64,000 bases of DNA from Rhodobium orientis (GTDB taxonomy: Bacteria > Pseudomonadota > Alphaproteobacteria > Rhizobiales > Rhodobiaceae). The translations under genes were made by a program, and so were the position numbers. Location: positions 1 to 64,000 of the forward strand of contig NZ_NPEV01000021.1 in NCBI RefSeq assembly GCF_003258835.1. Reading direction: 5' to 3'. A model generated the notes under the pieces. That model saw nothing but the letters and a program-made list of their open reading frames with translations. It searched no databases and was not told the DNA's origin. This document shows positions 8,074 through 17,404 of this stretch, one piece after another (the first letter of the stretch is position 1; each line of letters opens with the position of its first letter).

Positions 8074-9429
8074 TTACAAGAACCGGTCGATAAAGTCATA
8101 TCGTGCGAGCGCCAGCCTGAGGCCCAAGAGCCTCAGGTTCGGCGTCTCGAAGCGCTTCAGCGGCGTGCGCATGATCTCCGGCACGGCGTCCTCCGCGCCG
8201 TCCTTGCCGGCGATGCGGTCGGCGATCGCCTGGCCGGCCCAGCCGGAAAAGGCAACGCCGTTGCCGTGATAGGCGAGCGCCGCGAACGCGCCCTCAACGC
8301 CCGGGATCGGGCCGGCGAAGGGCACGAAATTGCGGGCAAGGCAGATGAAGCCCTGCCAGCAATACTCCGTCTCGACCGCTTTCCAGGCCGGAAACAGCTT
8401 CTCGAAGCGGCGCCGCAGCCCGGCTTCCAGGCCCGGCCTTGCCTCCGGCGAGGCATCGAGCGCGCCGCGCCCGCCGAACAGGAACCGCCCGTCCGGCAAC
8501 CTCCGGAAATAGTGCAGGATGATCCGGGTATCGAACGACATGCGGTCGGTGGTCCAGCCCTGCGCGGCCCATTCCGATGCGGTGAGCGGGCGGGTGACCA
8601 GGATGTTCGACATCACGGGCAGGGTGCGGCCGTACATCCACTCCGGCAGCGCCTCGCTGGAATATCCGTTGGTGGCGACCAGCACGTAGCGCGCGCTGAC
8701 CGTGCCGGTGTCGCAGGAGAGGAGGTGCCGGCCGCCGTCCATCTTCCAGTCGCGCACGGCGCTGAAGCTGTGCACCCTGGCGCCGGCATCGATCGCCGCC
8801 TCGGCCCGCATCCGCGCATAGGCGAGCGGGTTCAGCGGAAAGCCGTAGGGCTCCAGCGCGCCGCCGTAAAAGCCGGGGCCGGCAAAGCCCATGTCGACCA
8901 GCTCCTCGCGCGAATAGAGCGGCGTCTCAAGGCCGAGGAGGTCCTTGATGAGCTCCGCCTCATGCCGCAGCTCCGCCATCCGGTTCGGCTTGTGGGCAAG
9001 CACCATCTCGCCCGACGGCGCAAAGCCGTCGACGCAGTCGCGCGCCTTGAGGAACGCTCGCGCCTGGTCGATGGCCTCAAGCTGGACCTGGTAGAACCGG
9101 CTTGCCGCGTCCTTCCCGAAGCGGCGGATGAGGTCCTCGGTGGAAAACGACGACCCGCCGAGGCAGCAGAAGCCGCCATTCCTGCCCGAGGCGCCCCAGC
9201 CGGGCGTCCCGGCCTCCAGCACGCGCACGTCCATGCCATGGGTCCCGGCAAGCGCCTCTGCCGCCGCAAGGCCGGTATAGCCGGCGCCGATCACCGCCAC
9301 GTCGCACTGCGCGGCGCCGGAAAGCGGCGGCGTCTCGCGCCGCAGCGGTCCGGTGATGGCCTCCCAGTAGGACCGAACGGGCTGCGCACCGTCATGGGCG
9401 GCCGGATGATAAAGGTATCTGGCGGACAT
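8074..9429 (-). CDS. FAD-dependent amine oxidase, PuuB/OrdL-like (DAO family)
   Basis: The 451-residue flavoprotein has the dinucleotide-binding motif VIGAGYTGLAAAEAL about 45 residues in and the VLEAGTPGWGASGRNGG segment typical of the gamma-glutamylputrescine oxidase group, where the flavin is bound. FGGRGALDASPEA and a C-terminal YHGNGVAFSGWAGQAIAD complete the DAO fold. Members oxidise gamma-glutamylputrescine or related secondary amines with release of peroxide. No other polyamine gene is adjacent, so the substrate is uncertain. The ATG at 9429 is preferred to the longer frame, whose first 21 residues are not family-like. Confidence 0.8.
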   Translation of the reverse strand: MSARYLYHPAAHDGAQPVRSYWEAITGPLRRETPPLSGAAQCDVAVIGAGYTGLAAAEALAGTHGMDVRVLEAGTPGWGASGRNGGFCCLGGSSFSTEDLIRRFGKDAASRFYQVQLEAIDQARAFLKARDCVDGFAPSGEMVLAHKPNRMAELRHEAELIKDLLGLETPLYSREELVDMGFAGPGFYGGALEPYGFPLNPLAYARMRAEAAIDAGARVHSFSAVRDWKMDGGRHLLSCDTGTVSARYVLVATNGYSSEALPEWMYGRTLPVMSNILVTRPLTASEWAAQGWTTDRMSFDTRIILHYFRRLPDGRFLFGGRGALDASPEARPGLEAGLRRRFEKLFPAWKAVETEYCWQGFICLARNFVPFAGPIPGVEGAFAALAYHGNGVAFSGWAGQAIADRIAGKDGAEDAVPEIMRTPLKRFETPNLRLLGLRLALARYDFIDRFL

Positions 9430-9618
9430 GGATAACTCCGGAGTGGTCAGGCGGGGAGAGTGCGGCGGCTCCCCGTCGGCGGCAAGCGGCACGGGGTGGA
9501 ATCCGGGAATACGCGTACATCCGCCGCAGGCGACATTCGAGGCTCGGTGCCCGGGCCGGGACCGGGCCGCTTGCGACGCCGGGGCCTCCTCCCTATGTGA
9601 ACTGCGTTTCAGTTAGCA

Positions 9619-10323
9619 ATGAAAAAAGCCATGCTCTCAGACGCTATCGATGCCTTTCGCGATGTCTTCACGCCGCCGTTCCGCGGCGTGCTCTGGAAAT
9701 CCCTCGGCCTGACGCTCGCCCTCCTCGTCGTGCTGTTCATCGGCGCGGAGGCCGCGCTCGGCTTTTTCGTCGACCTGTCGATCCCCTATGTGGAGACGAT
9801 CATCGGCATCGTCGCCGGCCTCGGCCTGGTCGTCGGCCTCAGCTTCCTGATCGCGCCGGTTGCCTCGATCTTTGCCGGTCTGTTCCTCGACGAGGTTGCC
9901 GAGGTAGTGGAGGAAACCCGGTTCCCGGGCGATCCGCCGGGGCGGGCGATGCCGATCCTGCAAGGCGTCTGGATGGCGCTGAAGTTCACCGGCGTCGTCA
10001 TCGCGGTGAACCTTCTGGTGCTCCTCCTGCTGCTGCTGCCGGGCATCAACATCGTCGCCTTCTTCATCGCCAACGGCTACCTCCTGGGGCGGGAATATTT
10101 CGAGTTTGCCGCAAGGCGGTTCCGCTCCGAGGCCGAGACGAAAAGGCTGCGCAAGGACAATACCGGCCAGATCTTCGTGGCCGGCCTGATCATTGCCGCG
10201 CTGATGGCGGTGCCGATCCTCAACCTCGTCACGCCGCTGTTTGCCGCCGCCTTCATGGTCCGGCTGCACAAGCGCATGCCGGCGCCGGCGCTCGCCTCCG
10301 ATCGCGTGCGGATGATGCCGTAG
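9619..10323 (+). CDS. EI24/CysZ-like integral membrane protein
   Basis: The 234-residue protein has four or more membrane segments: about 28-50, 56-85, an extended hydrophobic stretch about 125-150, and about 190-215. The opening SDAIDAFRDVFTPPFRGVLWKSL and the NGYLLGREYFEFAARR segment are the hallmarks of the EI24/CysZ family. E. coli CysZ takes part in sulfate uptake. Many alphaproteobacteria carry this relative as a single gene, and the sulfate role is only a family prediction. An ATG four codons further on is an alternative start. A strong terminator follows. Confidence 0.75.
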   Translation: MKKAMLSDAIDAFRDVFTPPFRGVLWKSLGLTLALLVVLFIGAEAALGFFVDLSIPYVETIIGIVAGLGLVVGLSFLIAPVASIFAGLFLDEVAEVVEETRFPGDPPGRAMPILQGVWMALKFTGVVIAVNLLVLLLLLLPGINIVAFFIANGYLLGREYFEFAARRFRSEAETKRLRKDNTGQIFVAGLIIAALMAVPILNLVTPLFAAAFMVRLHKRMPAPALASDRVRMMP

Positions 10324-10354
10324 CGCGGCAGGTCGTCGAAAATCCCGAAAAAAG

Positions 10355-10390
10355 AGGCCGGGCGGCAGAACCGCCCGGCCTTGTTCGTTT
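10355..10390. terminator. Intrinsic terminator between convergent genes
   Basis: AGGCCGGGCGG (10355-10365) pairs perfectly with CCGCCCGGCCT (10371-10381) around a 5-nt loop. A T-rich ttgttcgttt follows on the plus strand, and an A/T-rich flank (ccgaaaaaag upstream) gives a T run on the minus strand. Confidence 0.8.
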
Positions 10391-10432
10391 CGGACACTGC
10401 GCCGGAGAGGGTCCGGCGTCTAGCGAAGGGCC

Positions 10433-11914
10433 TTACTGCTGGCCGCCGCCATTGTCGTCCTGGAACTGGTCGTCCTGGAAATCCTCGCCCTGATCGTCGG
10501 CGAAGCCTTCGTCGGACTCGGCCGAACCGGCCTCGTCGTCGGCGGAGCCTTGCGCGATCAGGTTGGAGATGTTGCGCACGGTAACGCGCCGGTTTTCGTG
10601 CGAGGGACCGTCCGTGTCGATCTTCAGGTACTGCTCGCCGTAGCCGGCCACCTCCAGATTGCTCTCGTCGATGCCGTATTCCTCGACAAGGGCGACCTTG
10701 ACCGCAAGGGCGCGGTCTTCCGACAGGACGAGGTTGGACTCTTCGTCCCCGACGGCGTCGGTATGGCCTTCGATCAGGAACAGCGCGCCCGGATCGTTCT
10801 TCACCACCCGCTGGATGCCGCCCGCGATGTTGTCGAGCTTGCCCAGTTCCGTAGGCGTGATTTCCGATTCGCCGCTGGCGAAGTTGATGGTGTCGACGTC
10901 GACGGCGCGCACATAGTGACGGACCTCAGGGTCCTCGACGATCTCGTCGAGGGTGTAGCGCCGCGGCGGTTCCACCACCGGCGGGGCCGACAGGGCGTCA
11001 TAGATCACCGCGGCCGACGCTGCGGAGGCGCCGATCACGAATGCTGCGGCGGCAATGTCTGCGCCGCGCGGCGGCAGGTAGTAGACGCTGCGACCACGAC
11101 GGAACCGGTTGCGGTAGCGCCGGTCGACCACATAGACCCGGCGGCTGCGATAGAACCGCGGGCGTCCGCGACGGCCTTCGAAACGACGACGACGCAACTC
11201 CACGCCGCGGCGACGGCCCGGACGTCGGTCGACCCGGCGGCGGAAACGACGATCACGATTGTCGGCGCGCCGTTGCTGGGTCTGCCGCTCCTGGCGCCGC
11301 TGTTTGGCCTGGCGATCCTGACGCCGTTGCTGGGTCTGCCGCTCCTGGCGCCGCTGTTTGGCCTGGCGCTCCTGGCGCCGCTGTTTGGCCTGGCGGTCCT
11401 GGCGCCGCTGCTGGGCTTGCCGCTCCTGGCGCCGCTGCTGGGCCTTACGCTGCTGGCGCTGTTGCTGGGCCTTACGCTGCTGGCGCTGTTGCTGGGCCTT
11501 GCGCTGCTTACGCTGTTGCTGGGCCTGCCGCTTCTGACGCTGTTGCTGCGCCTGCCGCTGCTGGCGCCTCTTTTGGGTCTGCTGCTGCTGGCGCCGCTGC
11601 TTCTGGGCCTGCTGACGCTGGCGCTGCCGCCGCGCCTTCTGGCGCTGCTGGTTCTGACGCGCCTTCTGGTCCCGGCGCTGCTGGTTGCGGCGGACCTTGT
11701 TCTGGTTCCGGCGCTGATTCTGGTTGGCGCGCTGCTTGCGGCGCTGCTGACGGTTGCTGCGCTTTTGATTGTGCTGTTGCGCAAGGATGATCGGCGCTTC
11801 CGCGACCGCGTTCAGGCCGGAGGCCTTCTGTGTCACCGCCGCGGATGCCGGACCGCAAGCAAGCGCCAGCGCTGCCACGATCAGGCCCCCCAGACTGGCA
11901 ATTATCTTTGTCAT
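10433..11914 (-). CDS. OmpA-family protein with long Gln/Arg repeat region
   Basis: The 493-residue protein starts with a signal peptide (MTKIIASLGGLIVAALALACGP, cleavage near ASA). About 170 residues of almost pure Gln, Arg, Lys and Ala follow, largely copies of a 9-residue unit such as RRQERQAKQ. An Arg-rich YRNRFRRGRSVYYLPPRG segment, a hydrophobic helix (ADIAAAAFVIGASAASAA) and a C-terminal OmpA domain come next, with NFASGESEIT, LFLIEGHTDAVGDEESN and LSEDRALAVK for peptidoglycan binding. The last 35 residues are very acidic. The OmpA domain should anchor to cell-wall peptidoglycan; the basic arm could bind acidic polymers such as LPS or DNA, which is inference. The start at 11914 gives a proper signal peptide. 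Confidence 0.85.
   Translation of the reverse strand: MTKIIASLGGLIVAALALACGPASAAVTQKASGLNAVAEAPIILAQQHNQKRSNRQQRRKQRANQNQRRNQNKVRRNQQRRDQKARQNQQRQKARRQRQRQQAQKQRRQQQQTQKRRQQRQAQQQRQKRQAQQQRKQRKAQQQRQQRKAQQQRQQRKAQQRRQERQAQQRRQDRQAKQRRQERQAKQRRQERQTQQRRQDRQAKQRRQERQTQQRRADNRDRRFRRRVDRRPGRRRGVELRRRRFEGRRGRPRFYRSRRVYVVDRRYRNRFRRGRSVYYLPPRGADIAAAAFVIGASAASAAVIYDALSAPPVVEPPRRYTLDEIVEDPEVRHYVRAVDVDTINFASGESEITPTELGKLDNIAGGIQRVVKNDPGALFLIEGHTDAVGDEESNLVLSEDRALAVKVALVEEYGIDESNLEVAGYGEQYLKIDTDGPSHENRRVTVRNISNLIAQGSADDEAGSAESDEGFADDQGEDFQDDQFQDDNGGGQQ
11268..11591 (-). repeat. 27-bp minisatellite inside the OmpA-family gene, about 12 units
   Basis: Units of 27 bp run in phase from 11268, each close to CGCCGCTG(C/T)TGGGCCTGCC on the plus strand. 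They encode 9-residue units on the minus strand (for example QRKAQQQRQ, DRQAKQRRQ, ERQTQQRRQ). Neighbouring units are more alike than distant ones, as expected from slippage or unequal exchange. Because 27 is a multiple of three, copy number can change without loss of frame. Confidence 0.85.
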
Positions 11915-12194
11915 TTCTGCGTTTCCGTTTTCAAGGAACATTTTCGAGGCCATACACATCACAGACGAGAGGTGAATGTCGCCTGAACGGCCCGTTCAAC
12001 GATTGGGTTGAGCCTGCGATTTCGTCCGTTGCAGGCCATGGCGGGTTCAGAATCGCTTTCATGGACCCCGCTCAATTTCGATTATTCGAAACGGTTGGCA
12101 GGGCCTTTTGTTCCTGCGGAGTTCGGCCAGGTGGCGGTAACGGCGGCGCGCCGCCGCGCCGTTCCGCGTCGCCCGCACCCTCCCTTCGTCTGCT

Positions 12195-12223
12195 TTGACT
12201 GCGCTGCACAAGGGCGCTAGAAA
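12195..12223 (+). promoter_or_regulatory. Predicted sigma-70-type promoter of the sdh operon
   Basis: TTGACT (12195-12200) and TAGAAA (12218-12223) are spaced by exactly 17 bp. The predicted transcript would begin about 75 bp before sdhC. Confidence 0.45.
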
Positions 12224-12265
12224 CTAACTGGAACCGGAGTCGCCGTTTTTCTTCAGGCGATTACA

Positions 12266-12279
12266 TTAGAATATTCTGA
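12266..12279. promoter_or_regulatory. TTAGAA-TA-TTCTGA dyad in the sdhC leader, possible Irr site
   Basis: The sequence TTAGAATATTCTGA contains the perfect palindrome AGAATATTCT. It resembles the TTTAGAA...TTCTAAA type of iron control element bound by Irr, but the spacer is shorter than in sites I recall. It lies downstream of the predicted promoter, where a repressor could block transcription. Irr itself is encoded at 21481-21945. Confidence 0.3.
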
Positions 12280-12304
12280 TATTCGCCCCAACGGAATGAG
12301 GACC

Positions 12305-12703
12305 ATGTCCGACACCGAACTGAAGGCCGCCCGGCCGCTCTCTCCCCACCTTCAGATCTACCGGCCGCTGCTGACGATGATGATGTCGATCCTGCATCGC
12401 ATCACGGGTACGGCGCTCTATTTCGGCACCGTGCTGCTGGCCTGGTGGCTGATCGCGGCGGCCGCGGGCCCCGACTATTTCGCCTTCGTCGACGGCCTTG
12501 CCGGATCGTTCCTCGGGCGCCTGGTCCTGTTCGGCTATACCTGGGCCCTGATGCTCCACCTGCTCGGCGGCATCCGCCATTTTATCTGGGACTTCGGCCG
12601 CGGACTGGAGCACCCCGGGCGCGAGATCCTCGCCCAGGCCTCGCTCTACGGCTCGTTCGTTTTGACGCTCGCGATCTGGGTGATCGCCTACATCGTACGC
12701 TAG
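12305..12703 (+). CDS. sdhC: Succinate dehydrogenase cytochrome b556 subunit
   Basis: The 132-residue membrane anchor of complex II has three hydrophobic segments and the family signatures [16 protein letters not shown] and SILHRITG, in which Ser and Arg help form the quinone site. His in [12 protein letters not shown] is the expected heme b ligand. The start at 12305 is preferred over 12296 because the aatgagga sequence then serves as its ribosome-binding site. It is the first gene of the operon. Confidence 0.93.
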   Translation: MSDTELKAARPLSPHLQIYRPLLTMMMSILHRITGTALYFGTVLLAWWLIAAAAGPDYFAFVDGLAGSFLGRLVLFGYTWALMLHLLGGIRHFIWDFGRGLEHPGREILAQASLYGSFVLTLAIWVIAYIVR

Positions 12704-12716
12704 GGGGAGACGGACC

Positions 12717-13097
12717 ATGACAATGCGAACCCCGCTCGGCCGCGCCCGCGGCTCCGGCTCCGCCAGGGAAGGAACCGGGCATTTCTGGATCGTGCGCCTG
12801 ACATCGGTGGCGCTGGTGCCGCTGACGGTCGCCTTCCTCGTCATCCTCATCGTCACCTCCGGCACCGGCTACGAGAACGTCCACGCGACGCTCGCCTCGC
12901 CGTTTGCGGCGATCCTGATGCTGTTCTTCGTGCTCACCGGCCTCTACCACATGGTGCTCGGCATGCAGGTGATCATCGAGGACTACGTCCATTCCGAGGG
13001 CCTGAAGGTGCTGGCGCTGATGAGCAATGTGTTCTTTGCCGTGCTCGTCGGCATCGCCTGCGTCTTCGCCATCCTGAAAATCAGTTTCGGAGCCTGA
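12717..13097 (+). CDS. sdhD: Succinate dehydrogenase hydrophobic anchor subunit
   Basis: The 126-residue protein has three membrane helices and the anchor signature [20 protein letters not shown], with the heme-ligating His and the quinone-site Asp-Tyr pair. It starts 13 bp after sdhC and ends 4 bp before sdhA, so the three genes are tightly coupled. Confidence 0.92.
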   Translation: MTMRTPLGRARGSGSAREGTGHFWIVRLTSVALVPLTVAFLVILIVTSGTGYENVHATLASPFAAILMLFFVLTGLYHMVLGMQVIIEDYVHSEGLKVLALMSNVFFAVLVGIACVFAILKISFGA

Positions 13098-13101
13098 CCC
13101 C

Positions 13102-14937
13102 ATGGCCGACAGCAAGGGCAACGGCGCTTCGGCGCCCGGCGTCAACGGACGCGCCTACACCTTCGAGGACCACACCTTCGACGTCGTCGTCGTCGGTGCC
13201 GGCGGCGCCGGCCTGCGCGCCACCGTCGGCTGCGCCGAAGCCGGCCTCAAGACCGCCTGCATCAGCAAGGTGTTCCCGACCCGCTCGCACACCGTCGCCG
13301 CCCAGGGCGGCATCGCCGCCTCGCTCCAGAACATGGGCCCGGACGACTGGCGCTGGCACATGTACGACACCGTCAAGGGCTCCGACTGGCTCGGCGACCA
13401 GGACGCCATCGAATATATGTGCCGCGAGGCGCCGGCCGCGGTCTACGAGCTCGACCACTACGGCGTGCCCTTCTCGCGCACCGAATCGGGCCGCATCTAC
13501 CAGCGCCCGTTCGGCGGCCATATGCAGAATTTCGGCAAGGGCCCCCCGGTGCAGCGCACCTGCGCCGCTGCCGACCGCACCGGCCACGCCATCCTGCACA
13601 CCCTCTACGGCCAGTCCCTGAAGAACTCCGCCGAGTTCTTCATCGAGTTTTTTGCGATCGACCTGATCATGGAGGACGGCGCCTGCCGCGGCCTCGTCGC
13701 CATCAATCTCGACGACGGCACCCTGCACCGCTTCCGCGCCCACAAGGTCATCCTGGCGACCGGCGGCTACGGCCGCGCCTATTTCTCCTGCACCAGCGCC
13801 CACACCTGCACCGGCGACGGCAACGCCATGGTGCTGCGCGCCGGCCTGCCGCTGCAGGACATGGAGTTCGTCCAGTTCCACCCGACCGGCATCTATGGCG
13901 CCGGTTGCCTGATCACCGAGGGCGTGCGCGGCGAGGGCGGCTATCTGGTCAACTCCGAGGGCGAGCGCTTCATGGAACGCTACGCGCCGAGCGCCAAGGA
14001 CCTCGCTTCGCGCGACGTCGTCTCGCGCTCCATGACCATCGAGATCCGCGAGGGCCGGGGCGTCGGCAAAGAATCCGACCACATCTTCCTGCACCTCGAC
14101 CATCTCGACCAGGAGATCATCCACAAGCGCCTGCCGGGCATCGCGGAATCGGCGCGGATCTTCGCCGGTGTCGACGTCACCCGCGAGCCGATCCCGGTGC
14201 TGCCGACGGTCCACTACAACATGGGCGGCATCCCGACCAACCATTTCGGCGAGGTGGTCTGCCCGATCGATGGCGACGTCGATCACGTGGTCCCGGGCCT
14301 GATGGCCGTCGGCGAGGCGGCCTGCGCCTCCGTCCACGGCGCCAACCGGCTCGGCTCCAACTCGCTGATCGACCTCGTCGTCTTCGGCCGTGCCGCGGGC
14401 CTGCGCTGCGCCGAGACCATCGAGCCCGGCCAGAAGCACCGCGATCTGCCGGCCGATGCTGGCGACCTGGCGCTGTCGCGCCTCGATGCGGCCCGCTACG
14501 CCGATGGCGGCACGCCGACGGCCGAATTACGCATGAACATGCAAAAGACCATGCAGTCCAACTGCTCGGTGTTCAGGACCGGCGAGATCCTGGACGAGGG
14601 CTGCGGCCTGATCGCCGACGTCTGGTCGGCGGCCGCCGACATCAAGGTGACCGACCGCTCGCTGATCTGGAACTCCGATCTCATCGAGACCCTGGAGTTC
14701 AGCAACCTCATCGAGCAGGCCGTGGTGACCATGGAGTCCGCCGCCAACCGCAAGGAATCGCGCGGCGCCCACGCCCGCGAGGATTTCAAGGACCGCGACG
14801 ACGAGAACTGGATGAAGCACACGCTGGTCTTTGCCGACACCGACAGCAAGAAGGTGACCATCGACTACCGGCCGGTGCACTCCTTCACCATGTCGAACGA
14901 CATCGCCTATATCGAGCCCCAGGCGCGCGTCTATTAA
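13102..14937 (+). CDS. sdhA: Succinate dehydrogenase flavoprotein subunit
   Basis: The 611-residue catalytic subunit oxidises succinate to fumarate and hands electrons to SdhB. FAD motif [11 protein letters not shown] lies at about residues 30-40, and the covalent flavin site His63 is in [31 protein letters not shown] and the later NMGGIPTN and [11 protein letters not shown] segments carry the active-site His and Arg residues. The C-terminus YIEPQARVY is typical. All expected elements are present. Confidence 0.96.
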   Translation: MADSKGNGASAPGVNGRAYTFEDHTFDVVVVGAGGAGLRATVGCAEAGLKTACISKVFPTRSHTVAAQGGIAASLQNMGPDDWRWHMYDTVKGSDWLGDQDAIEYMCREAPAAVYELDHYGVPFSRTESGRIYQRPFGGHMQNFGKGPPVQRTCAAADRTGHAILHTLYGQSLKNSAEFFIEFFAIDLIMEDGACRGLVAINLDDGTLHRFRAHKVILATGGYGRAYFSCTSAHTCTGDGNAMVLRAGLPLQDMEFVQFHPTGIYGAGCLITEGVRGEGGYLVNSEGERFMERYAPSAKDLASRDVVSRSMTIEIREGRGVGKESDHIFLHLDHLDQEIIHKRLPGIAESARIFAGVDVTREPIPVLPTVHYNMGGIPTNHFGEVVCPIDGDVDHVVPGLMAVGEAACASVHGANRLGSNSLIDLVVFGRAAGLRCAETIEPGQKHRDLPADAGDLALSRLDAARYADGGTPTAELRMNMQKTMQSNCSVFRTGEILDEGCGLIADVWSAAADIKVTDRSLIWNSDLIETLEFSNLIEQAVVTMESAANRKESRGAHAREDFKDRDDENWMKHTLVFADTDSKKVTIDYRPVHSFTMSNDIAYIEPQARVY

Positions 14938-14962
14938 GCGAAGCGAAGGAACGACGAACGGC

Positions 14963-15865
14963 ATGAGCGGAACGGCCCTGGCCATGGCGGGAAAGAACGG
15001 ATCGGCGAAAGCCGCATCCCTGCCTGTCGTCATGCCCGCTGAGGCCGATGCGCCCTTCGGGTCCCTGCGCCCGGGGTTCTTCGCCCGCGCCGCGTGGGGT
15101 CTGGCCATGCGCCGCGGCCTCCGCAAGGGTCTGAAGAAGCCGCTCCGGCGCCTTGCCGCGCGCGCCTTTCCTGGTCCCTTCGACGTGATGGCCGGCGGCC
15201 TTTGCTGGCGGCTGTGGCCGGCGGAGAACTATTGCGACCGGATCGTCCTTGCCCGCCGGCGCCTGCCGGAGGTGGAGGAACACGAGGCGCTGTTCGAGGG
15301 GCTTGAGGCCGGCGATGTGGTCGTCGACATCGGCGCCAATATCGGCACCTACGCCCTCGATGCCGCCCGCCGCATGGCACCCGGCGGCAAGGTGCTGGCC
15401 GTCGAGCCGTCCCCGCGCACCCACGCCAAGCTCGCCGCCAACGCTGCCGCCAACCGCGGCCGGATCGGCGACGTGAGCCTGCGCCAGATTGCCGTCGGCG
15501 AGAAGGCCGGTACCGTGACGCTTTTCGCCAATGCCGGCTCCAATGCCGGGCAGTCGTCGCTGCTGGCCGAAGGCGCCGGCAAGAGCGGCGTTGCCGTCAC
15601 CGTCGAGGCACTGCCCCTCGCCGAACTCCTCAAGGACGAGGGGATCGAGGCGATAGCCGCCATGAAGATCGATGTGGAGGGGTTCGAGGATCGCATCGTC
15701 GATGCCGTGCTCGCCCTGCCGCAGGAAGCCTGGCCGCGCCGGCTGCAGCTGGAGACCGAGCACCGCGCGCTGTGGCAACACGATGCCGTTGCCCGCCTGA
15801 GGGAAGCCGGCTTTGCCGCCGTTCTGGAAACCACGGAGAACGTTGTCCTGCAACGCCGCGCCTGA
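14963..15865 (+). CDS. FkbM-family methyltransferase inserted in the sdh operon
   Basis: The 300-residue protein has a SAM-dependent methyltransferase fold of the FkbM type. The glycine-rich loop [16 protein letters not shown] is followed by [14 protein letters not shown], and the family motif [14 protein letters not shown] lies in the C-terminal half. Its first 75 residues are basic and outside the domain. FkbM proteins methylate hydroxyls of sugars or polyketides; no glycan genes are adjacent. It lies 25 bp after sdhA and 38 bp before sdhB on the same strand, so it is almost certainly co-transcribed with complex II. A role in complex II is not known to me. Confidence 0.85.
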   Translation: MSGTALAMAGKNGSAKAASLPVVMPAEADAPFGSLRPGFFARAAWGLAMRRGLRKGLKKPLRRLAARAFPGPFDVMAGGLCWRLWPAENYCDRIVLARRRLPEVEEHEALFEGLEAGDVVVDIGANIGTYALDAARRMAPGGKVLAVEPSPRTHAKLAANAAANRGRIGDVSLRQIAVGEKAGTVTLFANAGSNAGQSSLLAEGAGKSGVAVTVEALPLAELLKDEGIEAIAAMKIDVEGFEDRIVDAVLALPQEAWPRRLQLETEHRALWQHDAVARLREAGFAAVLETTENVVLQRRA

Positions 15866-15903
15866 GCGCCGGTTTGCGCCGACAAGAACAGGGATACCCG
15901 ACT

Positions 15904-16683
15904 ATGGTTCAGTTCAACCTGCCGAAGAATTCGCGGATCACGGACGGCAAGGTCTGGCCGAAACCGGCAGGCGCAACGTCGCTGCGCGAATACAAGATCT
16001 ATCGCTGGAATCCCGATGACGGCCGCAACCCGCGCCTCGACACCTACTATGTCGACACCGAGGACTGCGGCCCGATGGTCCTCGACGCGCTGCTCTGGAT
16101 CAAGAACAAGGTCGACCCGACGCTGACGCTGCGCCGCTCCTGCCGCGAGGGCATCTGCGGCTCCTGCGCCATGAACATCGACGGCACCAACACGCTCGCC
16201 TGCACCAAGGGCATGGACGAGATCAAGGGCACGGTGAAGGTCTATCCGCTGCCGCACATGCCGGTGGTCAAGGACCTCATTCCGGATCTCACCCAGTTCT
16301 ACGCCCAGCACCGTTCCATCGAGCCCTGGCTGAAGACGACGACGCCAACGCCGCAGAAGGAATGGAAGCAGTCGATCGAGGACCGCGACAAGCTCGACGG
16401 CCTCTACGAGTGCATCCTGTGCGCCTGCTGCTCGACCTCCTGCCCGAGCTACTGGTGGAACGGCGACCGCTATCTCGGCCCGGCCATCCTCCTGCAGGCC
16501 TATCGCTGGCTGATCGACAGCCGCGACGAGGCCACCGGCGACCGCCTCGATGCGCTTGAGGACCCGTTCAAGCTCTATCGCTGCCACACCATCCTCAACT
16601 GCTCCAAGGCCTGCCCGAAAGGGCTGAACCCCGCCAAGGCGATCGCCGAGATCAAGAAGATGATGGTCGAGCGGCGGATTTAG
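15904..16683 (+). CDS. sdhB: Succinate dehydrogenase iron-sulfur subunit
   Basis: The 259-residue subunit carries three clusters: the [2Fe-2S] site in [13 protein letters not shown] plus a later Cys in LACTKG, and the [4Fe-4S] and [3Fe-4S] sites in [16 protein letters not shown] and [17 protein letters not shown]. It transfers electrons from SdhA to quinone. The start at 15904 ([10 protein letters not shown]) matches alphaproteobacterial SdhB; the longer frame reads through the end of the FkbM gene. Its stop overlaps that of the converging methyltransferase gene by four bases. Confidence 0.95.
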   Translation: MVQFNLPKNSRITDGKVWPKPAGATSLREYKIYRWNPDDGRNPRLDTYYVDTEDCGPMVLDALLWIKNKVDPTLTLRRSCREGICGSCAMNIDGTNTLACTKGMDEIKGTVKVYPLPHMPVVKDLIPDLTQFYAQHRSIEPWLKTTTPTPQKEWKQSIEDRDKLDGLYECILCACCSTSCPSYWWNGDRYLGPAILLQAYRWLIDSRDEATGDRLDALEDPFKLYRCHTILNCSKACPKGLNPAKAIAEIKKMMVERRI

Positions 16684-17303
16684 GTGCCGGCTGATTCCGT
16701 CCCGATTGATTGCGCCAGCCAGATTGTATGGCCGCCGCAATCGGGATCCTCGGCGACGTAGTCGACGACGGAAAATCCGTTTTCCTCAAGCAGCCGACGA
16801 TAGTCTTGCGGGTCGAGGCTGTCATGAAAGAGCGGTTCGCCGAAGAGGTCACCGATGGCGATGCCCGCCACCGGTCCGCTCGTGAACATCAGCGCCGCCC
16901 GCGCCGCCGCATGCGCCCGGAAGATCGGGAACATCGCTCGCTGGTCCGTGCCGCTCAGGTGAAAAAAGCTGTCCCAGGCGATAATGCCGTCGAACCGCGC
17001 TCTGAGGCCGAGCCTGCGCATGTCGGCTTCGATCCAGGAATGGTCCGCAAACCGCTCCCGGCACATGGCGAGCATCGCCGGCGCACTATCGACGCCGGTG
17101 ACCTTGTATCCCCGATCGACGATGTGACGAGCGATCGGCTCGCCGCTGCCGCAGCCGAGATCGAGGATAATCCCGCCGGCAGGGATCAGGTTCAGGAAGG
17201 CGTCGAGCCAGCGCCGTTCCATCAGATATCGCCCGCGCACCTCGTCGAAGCGGCGGGCGAAGCGTTGATAGAGGCCGATGATGTCGTCGGGCGAGGCGGA
17301 CAT
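16680..17303 (-). CDS. Class I SAM-dependent methyltransferase
   Basis: The 207-residue protein has a Methyltransf_25-type domain: [20 protein letters not shown] (about 46-65), an acidic [11 protein letters not shown] strand, and the post-motif [10 protein letters not shown]. The substrate is unknown. It lies tail to tail with sdhB, sharing the last four bases. Confidence 0.8.
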   Translation of the reverse strand: MSASPDDIIGLYQRFARRFDEVRGRYLMERRWLDAFLNLIPAGGIILDLGCGSGEPIARHIVDRGYKVTGVDSAPAMLAMCRERFADHSWIEADMRRLGLRARFDGIIAWDSFFHLSGTDQRAMFPIFRAHAAARAALMFTSGPVAGIAIGDLFGEPLFHDSLDPQDYRRLLEENGFSVVDYVAEDPDCGGHTIWLAQSIGTESAGT

Positions 17304-17344
17304 GTCTCACTCTCGCCCCGCAAATGCCCGATGCCAATAGGCCA

Positions 17345-17377
17345 AAAAGAAATGGCACCGCTTTCGCAGTGCCATTT
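17345..17377 (-). terminator. Intrinsic terminator after the peptide-binding protein gene
   Basis: Read on the minus strand, AAATGGCAC pairs with GTGCCATTT (17369-17377 with 17350-17358), followed by TCTTTTTGG. It is placed directly after the stop at 17405. Confidence 0.8.
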
Positions 17378-17404
17378 CCAGTCTCACAGCGATGTCCGTG
17401 CGGA

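Larger units (their letters stand above)
11915..12304. promoter_or_regulatory. Divergent intergenic region with two perfect dyads
   Basis: This 390-bp gap separates the leftward OmpA-family gene from the rightward sdh operon. It holds TGAACGG-C-CCGTTCA (11984-11998), 70 bp upstream of the ompA-like start, and TTTCGA-TTAT-TCGAAA (12076-12091). The sdh promoter lies near its right end. I see no gene in it. The dyads are candidate operators with unknown proteins. Confidence 0.4.

Noticed and set aside
10550-11986. Leu-rich, membrane-like open frame opposite the OmpA-family gene
   Set aside because: The hydrophobic repeats are the reverse reading of the Gln/Arg codons (CAG/CGC read as CTG/GCG). 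The OmpA domain and signal peptide support the minus strand.
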